DNA from: JBDHWG01 sp039810085
Lineage (GTDB): Bacteria > Chloroflexota > Anaerolineae > Epilineales > JAHCIE01
Direction of reading: 5' to 3'
DNA: 64,000 nt
Assembly: GCA_039810085.1 (NCBI GenBank)
Contig: JBDHWG010000006.1
Coordinates: 124,001 to 188,000, forward strand
Numbering within the stretch: the first letter of the stretch is position 1; each line of letters begins with the position of its first letter. The translations under genes and the position numbers were made by a program. Below the pieces are notes generated by a model. That model saw only the letters and a program-made list of their open reading frames with translations. It was not told the DNA's origin and ran no database searches. Of the stretch, positions 7,055 through 14,864 are shown in pieces.

Positions 7055-8416
7055 CTATTCTGGCTGGCCTTCGGGTAGCCCATTCGCGGCGATCACATCC
7101 CGATACCAGAACGCGCTATCCTTGGGAGTGCGCTCCAGCGTCTCATAATCCACGTAGACCAACCCGAAGCGCTGACTGTAGCCCAGGGACCACTCGAAGT
7201 TATCCAGGAACGACCACACGAAGTAGCCGCGCAACGGAACCCCTGACTCGAGCGCCCCATGCGCCGCCCGCAGGTAGGCATCCAGATAGGCGATGCGACG
7301 CCCATCGTGGACGTGCCCGTCGGTCGGCGCGTCGGCAAAGGCCGCGCCGTTTTCGGCGACGTAGAGCGCGCCCGGCGCATAGTCCTTGTGCAGCCGTTCC
7401 AGCAGCATCCGCATCCCGTCTGGAACAACGGCCCAGCCCATCGTCGTGACCTCGTAGCCACGCGCTGCCAGATCCTCCGGCGTTAAACTGCCAAGGCCAA
7501 GCTCAGCGTTGGGATCGGCGCGAACGAACGCGGGGGAGTAGGTGTTAACGCCGAGAAAGTCCGTTGGAACCGCGATGGTTTCCATGTCCCCCGTGTGGAC
7601 AGTCGGGGCGCTCGACCCGAACAAGGCGAGCATGTCGGCCGGGTAGCCACGACCATACAGCGGGTCCAGGAACCAGCGGTTCATGAAGCCGTCGAAGTGC
7701 TGCGCCGCCAGCGCGTCCTCCGGCGAGTCGCTGGCCGGAATGACGACGTGCGGGTTGAGGACGATGCCCACCTGCGCCCCCTGGCTGGCCGCGCGGATGA
7801 CAGGCACGGCGCGCCCGTGGGACACCAGCACATTGTGCGCAACCGTGAGCGACAGCGCCAGGTCCTTCAGGCCGGGTGCGTGAATGCCCATCAGATTGCC
7901 CAGAAAGGCGACAACCCACGGCTCGTTGTGGGTCATCCAGTGCTTGACGCGGTCGCCGAGGCGCTTGGCGACGATGTCGGTGTAGGTGACAAACGCGTCG
8001 ATGGTATCGCGGCTGCCCCAGCCGCCCCTATCCTGTAAGGCCTGGGGTAAGTCCCAATGGTAGAGCGTGACGAAGGGCGTGATGCCCTCGGCAAGCAGGC
8101 GGTCGACCAGGCGGTCGTAGAAGTCTAGGCCCGCCGGGTTGATACGGCCGACGCCGTCCGGCAGGATGCGCGGCCAGGCGACGGAGAAGCGATAGGCGCG
8201 CACACCCATCTCGCGCAGCAGCGCCACGTCACTCTCCCAGCGGTGATAGTGGTCGTCAGCCACATCGCCCGTGTCGCCATTGAGAATCTTGCCCGGCGTG
8301 TGGCTAAACGTATCCCAGATGGACACACCGCGCCCATCGGCGTTGACCGCGCCTTCGACCTGATACGACGCCGTCGCCGTGCCCCACACGAAATCTTTTG
8401 GAAACGTTACGGTCAT
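7055..8416 (-). CDS. Beta-glucosidase, glycoside hydrolase family 1
   Basis: This retaining enzyme releases glucose (or galactose and related sugars) from beta-linked disaccharides and aryl glycosides. The N-terminal signature FVWGTATASYQVEGAV, the acid/base motif THNEPW and the nucleophile motif YVAENGAAF are all present, and about 453 residues is the normal length. There is no signal peptide, so it should act in the cytoplasm. I chose ATG 8416, preceded by GAGG; an upstream ATG at 8437 adds seven residues. It is the last gene of a leftward run of oxidoreductases, with only 30 bp to the previous gene. Confidence 0.93.
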   Translation of the reverse strand: MTVTFPKDFVWGTATASYQVEGAVNADGRGVSIWDTFSHTPGKILNGDTGDVADDHYHRWESDVALLREMGVRAYRFSVAWPRILPDGVGRINPAGLDFYDRLVDRLLAEGITPFVTLYHWDLPQALQDRGGWGSRDTIDAFVTYTDIVAKRLGDRVKHWMTHNEPWVVAFLGNLMGIHAPGLKDLALSLTVAHNVLVSHGRAVPVIRAASQGAQVGIVLNPHVVIPASDSPEDALAAQHFDGFMNRWFLDPLYGRGYPADMLALFGSSAPTVHTGDMETIAVPTDFLGVNTYSPAFVRADPNAELGLGSLTPEDLAARGYEVTTMGWAVVPDGMRMLLERLHKDYAPGALYVAENGAAFADAPTDGHVHDGRRIAYLDAYLRAAHGALESGVPLRGYFVWSFLDNFEWSLGYSQRFGLVYVDYETLERTPKDSAFWYRDVIAANGLPEGQPE

Positions 8417-8446
8417 TTGAGCCTCATCTATACGCACACAGTTATG

Positions 8447-9364
8447 TTAGCGGAAGTGGGGGAGCACCTTCACTGCTAGGGTCTCCAAGCCGGTCATGTC
8501 ATCCAGGTCCAACCACTGCAACATCAGCCGCTGCACGCCCACATCGGCCAGGCGGCCAAGCTGTTCGACCACGGCTTCGGGCGTGCCGACGATGATGCCG
8601 CGCTCACGCAGCTCCGCCGCCGAGCGCCCTTCAAGCCGCTGCGCCACCTCCGCATCCGTTGCGCCAAAGACGCTCCCCGTCATGAGCGAGCGGCGAATCG
8701 AAGACGGGACGCGGCCCTGCGCCTCGGCCAGCTCGTCCAAGCGCTTCGTCAATTCGGCGAACTTCTCGGCGGTGATGAAGACGCCGTTCCACTCGTCGGC
8801 ATACTGCGCCGCCAGCGGCAGGGTGCGCTTCGGCCCGTTGCCGCCGATGAGGAGAGACGGGCCGCCAGGCCGCTGGGGGCGTGGCAGCAGGATGGCGTCG
8901 CGCAGGTGGTAATACTCGCCATCGAAGGATACCGGCGTCTCGCTGTGCAGCAACCGGCTGATGACCTCAACGCCCTCCTGGAAGCGGCGCATACGCTCTG
9001 GGATTTCCAGTAGGTCGAAGCCGAAGGTGTTATGCTCGCGCACCTGCCAGCCTGCCCCGACGCCTAGCGTCAGCCGCCCGCCCGACAAGTCATCCACGTC
9101 CTTGCCAATGCGCGCCGTGAACACCGGGTGGCGGAAAGACACCGGCGTGACGATAGGCCCAAACTCGATGCGCTGCGTGTGGCTCGCCAGCCACGTCAGC
9201 GATGTCCACAGCTCCAGCGAGTCGATGTCTGGGCCACTCGCATTCGTGAAGTGGTCGGAGCGATACAGGCCCGCGAAGCCCAGGTCCTCCACAGCGCGGG
9301 CGATGCGCTGCCACTTCGGCCACGTCAACCCGTTCTGCCCCTCGAGCATGATTGCCAGATCCAT
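8447..9364 (-). CDS. LLM class F420-dependent oxidoreductase
   Basis: This is a luciferase-like TIM-barrel flavin or F420 enzyme. The 305-residue protein starts MDLAIMLEGQNGLTWPKW and has the family core SLTWLASHTQRIEFGPIV and the GRLTLGVGAGW motif typical of F420-dependent members. It lies 6 bp after a nitroreductase gene and upstream of the GH1 gene, all leftward. The substrate is unknown. The F420 assignment rests on subfamily resemblance; FMN use cannot be excluded from sequence alone. Confidence 0.85.
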   Translation of the reverse strand: MDLAIMLEGQNGLTWPKWQRIARAVEDLGFAGLYRSDHFTNASGPDIDSLELWTSLTWLASHTQRIEFGPIVTPVSFRHPVFTARIGKDVDDLSGGRLTLGVGAGWQVREHNTFGFDLLEIPERMRRFQEGVEVISRLLHSETPVSFDGEYYHLRDAILLPRPQRPGGPSLLIGGNGPKRTLPLAAQYADEWNGVFITAEKFAELTKRLDELAEAQGRVPSSIRRSLMTGSVFGATDAEVAQRLEGRSAAELRERGIIVGTPEAVVEQLGRLADVGVQRLMLQWLDLDDMTGLETLAVKVLPHFR

Positions 9365-9370
9365 CGGGGT

Positions 9371-9961
9371 TTACCAACCTTCCTTGTGAATATAGACGCT
9401 GTCGGGGGTGCGTCCCCGGCGTAGCGATGGTGACGGCTGATCCTGTGCGCCGTGGCCGATGGCGATGACGCCGACAGGCGTGACCTGGGGTGGTATTCCC
9501 AACAACTCTCGCAGCGCCGTCAGGTCGTGGGCGCCGGCGAACGCGGCCACCAGCCCTTCGTCAACCACGGCGAGCAACAGCACCATGACGGCGCAGCCGA
9601 CATCCATGAACCAGTAGGGTACGGGCCACTCGATTTCCGATCCGTCGCCTTGCACCTTGTCGGCCTCCTGATAGCGCCGATGGTAGGCCGTCTCGCTCGT
9701 GCAAGGGATAACCAGAACGGGCGCCTCAGAGATGAACGGGTCGAAGCCCTTCTCGACGTATGACTCTTCTCCGCATAACTTCGCAATCGCGGCGCGCGTC
9801 TCCGGCCGCGTGACAATCACAAACGACTGGCCCTGCGTGAAACCCGCGCTGGGAGCATGGCGGGCCAACTGCACCAGCCGCTCCACGACCTCGGGCGCGA
9901 CCGGCTCAGATGTAAAGTGCCGCACCATCCGCCGCTTCTTCACGACGTCTTCGAACTCCAT
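9371..9961 (-). CDS. Nitroreductase family protein
   Basis: This is an FMN-dependent nitroreductase-fold protein of 196 residues. The start (FEDVVKKRRMVRHFTSEPVA, then LARHAPSAGFTQGQSFVIV) is the classic phosphate- and flavin-binding region. The GGAGGGACG ribosome site is strong. It lies between two luciferase-like oxidoreductase genes, with gaps of 6 and 11 bp. A related domain is found in F420 gamma-glutamyl ligase FbiB, so an F420-linked role is plausible. Direct evidence for a particular substrate is absent. Confidence 0.83.
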   Translation of the reverse strand: MEFEDVVKKRRMVRHFTSEPVAPEVVERLVQLARHAPSAGFTQGQSFVIVTRPETRAAIAKLCGEESYVEKGFDPFISEAPVLVIPCTSETAYHRRYQEADKVQGDGSEIEWPVPYWFMDVGCAVMVLLLAVVDEGLVAAFAGAHDLTALRELLGIPPQVTPVGVIAIGHGAQDQPSPSLRRGRTPDSVYIHKEGW

Positions 9962-9972
9962 CGTCCCTCCAA

Positions 9973-10926
9973 TTAGCCGCGAGCGATAGTCGCCACGATG
10001 TCCATGAGAGCCGCCCGCTCGCCCTGTGCATCCGACACCGGCACCACGCTCACCATCAATTCGTCGAGGCCCGCCGCCAGAAGCTCCCGCAGCCGCGCCT
10101 CGACGGCCTCGCTCGTCCCGCTCACGACCAAGGCATCGATTAGCGCCTCTGGCAGCGTCCCGTTGCCCGGCACAGGGAAGCCGGCGTCGGCGAACATGCG
10201 CATGTAGTGCGGCAGGTTGGCATAGAAGCCGAGCGTCTTCTGCGCCGCCGCCAGGACGGCGTCGCGGCGCGTGTCGAGGGCCACTGGCACGTGGGCAATC
10301 AGCGGCGGCGTCGGGCGGCCTGCCCGGTCTGCTCCTTCCCGCAGCGCGGGCAACGCCACGTCGAGCAGATAGGCGGGCGGCGTCACCCAGGAAATCGCGC
10401 CGTCGGCGACCTCCCCCGCCACCCGATACGACGGCGGACGCAGCGCAGAGATCGGCACGCGCGTCCCTGGCGGCGTGATGCCGGGCGGTAGCGCGGCGTG
10501 GACGTGGTAGAACTCGCCGTCGAAGTCCGCCTTGCCGTTATGCAACAACGAGCGCGCCACGGTTACATACTCCTTCAAGCGCGAGAGGGGCCTGGTGGAG
10601 TCGATGCCGTAGACGCTGCCCATGACACGCTCCGCGCTGGGGCCAATTCCAAGACGGAACCGACCGGGGGCAAAGCTCTCCAGGGCGAGGGCCTGCATCG
10701 CTAGGGCGACGGGATGACGCGGGAAAGCCTGAATGATGGCTGTCCCGACTGTGATGCGCTGGGTACGCGCCGTCGCGACGGTGAGGACCGAGATCGGGTC
10801 ATGTGTCACGCCCGCCGTAATGGTCCAGATCATCGGCACGCCGCGCGCCTCGGCGTCGGCCACCGCTTGAACAGTTGTGTCGGGCGACCCCGGGACAAGC
10901 ACAAGCCCAATCTTGAAGTTAGCCAT
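9973..10926 (-). CDS. LLM class F420-dependent oxidoreductase (second copy)
   Basis: This is a second luciferase-like TIM-barrel oxidoreductase (317 residues), only distantly similar to the one at 8447. The core TARTQRITVGTAIIQAFPRHP and FRLGIGPS motifs match the F420-dependent group (methylene-H4MPT reductase-like). I start at ATG 10926 (MANFKIGLVLVPG), preceded by AGGAGGG. A longer frame to 11031 would run into the upstream gene. The chosen start overlaps the epimerase stop by 8 bp, so translation is probably coupled. Confidence 0.84.
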   Translation of the reverse strand: MANFKIGLVLVPGSPDTTVQAVADAEARGVPMIWTITAGVTHDPISVLTVATARTQRITVGTAIIQAFPRHPVALAMQALALESFAPGRFRLGIGPSAERVMGSVYGIDSTRPLSRLKEYVTVARSLLHNGKADFDGEFYHVHAALPPGITPPGTRVPISALRPPSYRVAGEVADGAISWVTPPAYLLDVALPALREGADRAGRPTPPLIAHVPVALDTRRDAVLAAAQKTLGFYANLPHYMRMFADAGFPVPGNGTLPEALIDALVVSGTSEAVEARLRELLAAGLDELMVSVVPVSDAQGERAALMDIVATIARG

Positions 10927-11944
10927 CGTCACCCTCCTGGGTTTCTTGCGTCGATTTGAGCAACGCCCACCACTGCTCCGCGAATGCCACCTCCTCAGCG
11001 CGTCGGTCGTACTCGGCAGACGCCGTGCCACGATACTCGTTCCGATACCAGAGCGTCGTCCGCGTCAACCAGTCGCGGAACGGTGTCGTCGTGTAGCCCA
11101 GCTCGGTCTGCGCCCGATGAATCGACGGGACGAAGTTCACCATGTGGCTGTACGGCCCGCCACTCAATCCGCGAGACGCCAACACCTTCGGCGGCGCCTC
11201 CGCCGTGACGAGCGGAGTGTTAAGCGCCTCGGCCACGACCTCTAGCATCTGGCGCAGCGTCACGATCTCCGACTGGCAGATGTTATAGGCGTGCCCGGCC
11301 GCCTGCGGAGTATCCAACGCGAGCAGATAGGCGTGGGCCAGATCCTCCGAATAAGCCAGGCGAAACGACGCCACACCCCCGTTCGATAGGAGCAGCGGGC
11401 CACCATCCATGAGCCGCTGAAAGTAGTAGTAGCCGCGCAAGGTCGGGTCAAACGGCCCAAGCACAATTGGCGGACGCAGAATTGTCCACGGCGCGTCGCC
11501 CTGCATCAGTGTCCACTCGGCCGCCACTTTCCCCGCCGCGTACTGCCAGCCGCCATCCGACGGATCATAACCAGGTGGAGTCAGTTGATGGTTCACCGTC
11601 TCCTCCAGCAGCGGCGCGCCTGGCGGCGCGTAGCGATAGACAGAGCCGGTGCTTGTCAGAATGTAGCGGCCCATCCGCCCGCGGAATGCGTCCAGGGCAA
11701 CGGCCACGTCCTCGCCTGTGTAGGCAATATTGTCGATGACGGCATCGAACGTTTCCGAAGCGAATCGGTCGCGGAAAGCCGCGTAATCCTGTCGGTCGCC
11801 CACGATGTGCTCTACACGATCCCAAAAGTCCGGCCGCTGCGCGCCACGAGTAAAGATGGTGACGTTGTGCCCCACCGCCAGCAGTTGGCGCACAACATCC
11901 GCGCCGAAGAATGTCGTACCGCCGAGAACAAGAATCCGCATCAT
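10919..11944 (-). CDS. NAD-dependent epimerase/dehydratase family protein
   Basis: This is an extended short-chain dehydrogenase. The Rossmann loop GGTTFFGADVV lies at the N-terminus and the YAAGKVAAE motif supplies the catalytic Tyr and Lys. The C-terminal part (HMVNFVPSIHRAQTELGYTTTPFRDWL) is typical of sugar-nucleotide epimerase-like proteins. Start 11944 has GAGG in front; ATG 11941 is an equal alternative. It overlaps the following oxidoreductase gene, so it belongs to the same leftward operon. The substrate is not identifiable; NDP-sugars are the usual choice for this fold. Confidence 0.84.
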   Translation of the reverse strand: MMRILVLGGTTFFGADVVRQLLAVGHNVTIFTRGAQRPDFWDRVEHIVGDRQDYAAFRDRFASETFDAVIDNIAYTGEDVAVALDAFRGRMGRYILTSTGSVYRYAPPGAPLLEETVNHQLTPPGYDPSDGGWQYAAGKVAAEWTLMQGDAPWTILRPPIVLGPFDPTLRGYYYFQRLMDGGPLLLSNGGVASFRLAYSEDLAHAYLLALDTPQAAGHAYNICQSEIVTLRQMLEVVAEALNTPLVTAEAPPKVLASRGLSGGPYSHMVNFVPSIHRAQTELGYTTTPFRDWLTRTTLWYRNEYRGTASAEYDRRAEEVAFAEQWWALLKSTQETQEGDDG

Positions 11945-12002
11945 GAACCTCGCCAATACTCTCTTACTGTTGCAGCTCTGTTGCCCGCAACGCCAATGCC
12001 CT

Positions 12003-13415
12003 TTAACGTCGCAGCAGTGGGAAGTAGACGTGTTTGACCGAGGGCGTAGCCGTCGGCGTTATCGTACGTGTCGCGGTTACGGTGGCGGTCGCCGTTGCCG
12101 TCGCCGTTGCTGTGGCGGTCGCCCCTTCCGAAGCGGGTGGGGTGGCGGTCGGCGTCGCGGTCACTGTGGCCGTGGGTGGCGCTTTCGTCGGAGTCGCCGT
12201 CCGCGTCGGCGTCGCTGTGGCTGTGGCGGTTGCCGTCGGTGTTGGAGTGGGCGGGACCACCGGGTCCCCCTGTAGCACTAAGCTGTGGCTGTACCCCGCG
12301 CCAATAAGGGAGACGTGGGTCAGCCCCGGCACAGCCACGGGCGCCGAAGGCTCCGATACCTGGCCCGTGCCCAACTGACCGACGTCGTTCGCCCCCCACG
12401 CCCACAACGTACGGTCCGACTTTACGGCAAGGTTGTAGGCATAACCCGCGACAATGCGGGTGACGTTTTGCAGGCCCGGCACTTGGACCGGCGTCTCGCT
12501 GCTGCCGGTCGTGGTGGCAATCCCCAACTGGCGGAAGGTGTTGTCACCCCACGCCCAGACTGTCCCATCGGCGGCAAGAGCGATACTATGCTGATAGCCC
12601 GCCGCGAGCGCCGAGGCCGGCGCACTAAGATGAACAAAGACAGGCGTCAGGCTCATGGCGGTCGAGGCGTTGCCCAACTGCCCCTTGTCGTTCAGACCCC
12701 ACGCGAGAACCGTGCCGTCGGCCTTCAAGGCCAGACTGTGGCGTCCGCCGCCCGCCACCGCCACGATATTGGATAATCCGGGCACAGGCTCGGGCTGCAA
12801 GCGGTCATACGTATCGCCCAGGCCAAGCTGTCCAAACCCGTTGTTGCCCCATACCCACACCGTGCCGTCCGACTTCAACGCCAAATTGTGATGGTAGCCG
12901 GCGCTGATTGCCGTGATATGCTCCAGGCCCACGACACGAACCGGAACCGCGCGGTTGGTGGTCGAGTTGTTGCCGAGTTGCCCCAATGAGTTGTCGCCCC
13001 ACGCCCAAACTGTTCCATCCGATGCCAGAGCCAGACTATGGCTCGCGCCCGCCGAAACCTCGATGACATTCGCCAGGCCCGTCACCATCGCCGGCTCGGG
13101 GTGGCGGTTGTCATCAGCCGGCAAACCAAGCTGGCCGAAATCGTTGCGGCCCCACGCCCACACATGGCCGTCCGCGTCAACCGCTAGGCTGTGGAGACCG
13201 CCTGCGCCCAGCCTGTACACCTGCGCTAGACCACTCCGCAAGGGATTCGGCTGGTCGAGGACATCCCCACCGCCCACCTGGCCGTAGTCGTTCCATCCCC
13301 AGATCCACAATCCCGGATCCAATTCTGCGGGCGCGGTTGCGCCTGCTCCTCCCACGTATCCAAGAAGCACCAGCGCCGTGAGCGCCACAAGCATTCCACT
13401 AACCAATCGCGACAC
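12003..13415 (-). CDS. Secreted RCC1-repeat beta-propeller protein with C-terminal VYFPLLRR tail
   Basis: A GTG at 13415 behind GGGAGGGG gives a clean signal peptide (VSRLVSGMLVALTALVLLGYVGGAGA). Six full RCC1 repeats follow (for example SAGASHSLALASDGTVWAWG), and a half-repeat at each end can close a seven-bladed propeller. After it comes a Thr/Pro/Ala linker, rich in TATATAT and PTPTPT, and the C-terminus VYFPLLRR. Thr/Pro linkers followed by an aromatic-Leu-Pro-Leu-Leu-Arg end recur, to my recollection, in secreted Chloroflexota proteins, so this may be a surface-retention signal. Bacterial RCC1 proteins are generally binding or inhibitor scaffolds; no ligand can be named. Confidence 0.85.
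   Translation of the reverse strand: MSRLVSGMLVALTALVLLGYVGGAGATAPAELDPGLWIWGWNDYGQVGGGDVLDQPNPLRSGLAQVYRLGAGGLHSLAVDADGHVWAWGRNDFGQLGLPADDNRHPEPAMVTGLANVIEVSAGASHSLALASDGTVWAWGDNSLGQLGNNSTTNRAVPVRVVGLEHITAISAGYHHNLALKSDGTVWVWGNNGFGQLGLGDTYDRLQPEPVPGLSNIVAVAGGGRHSLALKADGTVLAWGLNDKGQLGNASTAMSLTPVFVHLSAPASALAAGYQHSIALAADGTVWAWGDNTFRQLGIATTTGSSETPVQVPGLQNVTRIVAGYAYNLAVKSDRTLWAWGANDVGQLGTGQVSEPSAPVAVPGLTHVSLIGAGYSHSLVLQGDPVVPPTPTPTATATATATPTRTATPTKAPPTATVTATPTATPPASEGATATATATATATATVTATRTITPTATPSVKHVYFPLLRR
12040..12262. repeat. Low-complexity tandem repeat coding the Thr/Pro linker
   Basis: Degenerate 6-base units of the type GTGGCG / GTCGCC run through the 3' part of the RCC1 gene and encode alternating Thr with Ala, Val or Pro. 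Length variation by slippage is expected here. Confidence 0.7.
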
Positions 13416-13568
13416 GAAGCCCCTCCCTGTCACAATCACCAGCCAGAACTTTGGCTGGCATGCCCCCCCGATCCATAGGTTCGTTGCCTGCCGAGGCAAG
13501 CCGCTGGGGATTGTACGTTGTCGCGGCGTATCTGTCAACAGATTCGTGACGCCGCTTCATTTCTGCCC

Positions 13569-13598
13569 TTGCGTCCGCCTCCTCTCAAAGTGTATAAT
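13569..13598 (+). promoter_or_regulatory. Promoter of the gene at 13638
   Basis: TTGCGT (13569-13574), an 18-bp spacer and TATAAT (13593-13598). The expected start near 13605 leaves a leader of about 33 bases before the ATG. Confidence 0.65.
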
Positions 13599-13637
13599 AC
13601 GGGCCACTCTTTCCAACCGTTCAATAGAGTTTTCACC

Positions 13638-14864
13638 ATGTCTGCATCTGTGCTGCCAATACGCGGTTTCTTCACCTTTCCCTGGGACCTGCTTGCCGAG
13701 CCTGTCGAGGCGACGCTCAAGGTTATGCAGGAGACGTATCTATCTAACGCTATCGTGATCGCCGGAAGCTATCACCAGGCCCGCCTGTTTGCCCCACGCG
13801 GCGAACAGAGCTACTACATGGAGCGGCCCGCCTCGACCCTGGCCTTCCACCCGACCCTATCGTTCTATCCCCCTGAAGGCCCCTGGCCTGTCGTCGACCT
13901 GTCGATTGCGGACCCGGCCATTATTGCGCAGGCGCGCGATGTCGCCGCAACCCTCGACATGCAGTTCTTGGTCTGGCTTGTCACGCTGCACAGCTCGACC
14001 CTGGGCCAGGCCCACCCTGACTTGTGCGTGCAAAATCTCGCCGGCGACCGCTATAGCTTCAACCTGTGCCCATCTCAACCCCGCGTGCGAAGCTATGCGA
14101 TGGGCCTGGTGCGCGACGTGTGCAAGCAGGCCCATCCCCACTCACTCATCCTCGAAAGCCCATCCTTCATGTCGGCGAGCCACGAGAGCTACCACATGGG
14201 CGTCTCGACCCCCATCGGCGAGGCAGCGGGTTGGCTACTGGGCCTGTGCTTCTGCTCGAGATGCCTGGCCCGTGCACAGGCACAGGACATCGACGCGCTC
14301 GGCGCGCTCTATGACGCGCGGAGCTTGCTGCCCGCGCTGCTGCAAGACAACGCCGATAGTCTGCCAGATGCCCACGGCCCATCGCCGCTGACAGCCATTC
14401 TCCTGGGGTGGCCGCGTCTACGAGCGTATGCGGAGATGCGGATGGACGTTGTGATGTCTCTCTTAACGGAGATGACGCATGTCGCCCACGATGCGAATGC
14501 CCGCGTTCAGGTGATCATCAACGCCGACGTCGGCCACGTAAGCCGGGCGTGGATGCTGGGGCTGGATGTGGGCAAGCTCGGAGCGGCCGTCGACGGAGCC
14601 GTCGTGTTGGCGAATCCCTCGGACACAATCGGCCTTCAACGCGAGATGAGCATGCTGCGCGCGCTGGCCCCCAGCTTGCCCATGAACGTTTCGCTGGACG
14701 CTGGCTATCCCGCGACACTAGACCGGGATGCGCTAGTGCATGCCGCAATCGCCTCGACCGAGGCATCGGCCGAGGGTGTCCTGTACCGTAATTGGGGGCT
14801 GCTCACCTCACAGCGTCTTGACTGGGTTCGCGCCGCGAACGTGGCTGTCCTCGGCCTCCCCTAG
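13638..14864 (+). CDS. Uncharacterised TIM-barrel-like protein
   Basis: I do not recognise a named family. The 408-residue protein lacks a signal peptide. It alternates strand-like and helix-like segments consistent with a TIM barrel, as in family-10-like glycosyl hydrolases: FPWDLLAEPVEATLKVMQETYLSN, then LDMQFLVWLVTLHSS, SLILESPSFMSA, a Cys cluster CFCSRC, VQVIINADVG and LPMNVSLDAGYP. The first in-frame ATG downstream of a good promoter is 13638. The stop shares the bases CTAG with the stop of the convergent chelatase gene. A sugar-related enzyme is possible, but catalytic residues cannot be assigned. Confidence 0.7.
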   Translation: MSASVLPIRGFFTFPWDLLAEPVEATLKVMQETYLSNAIVIAGSYHQARLFAPRGEQSYYMERPASTLAFHPTLSFYPPEGPWPVVDLSIADPAIIAQARDVAATLDMQFLVWLVTLHSSTLGQAHPDLCVQNLAGDRYSFNLCPSQPRVRSYAMGLVRDVCKQAHPHSLILESPSFMSASHESYHMGVSTPIGEAAGWLLGLCFCSRCLARAQAQDIDALGALYDARSLLPALLQDNADSLPDAHGPSPLTAILLGWPRLRAYAEMRMDVVMSLLTEMTHVAHDANARVQVIINADVGHVSRAWMLGLDVGKLGAAVDGAVVLANPSDTIGLQREMSMLRALAPSLPMNVSLDAGYPATLDRDALVHAAIASTEASAEGVLYRNWGLLTSQRLDWVRAANVAVLGLP

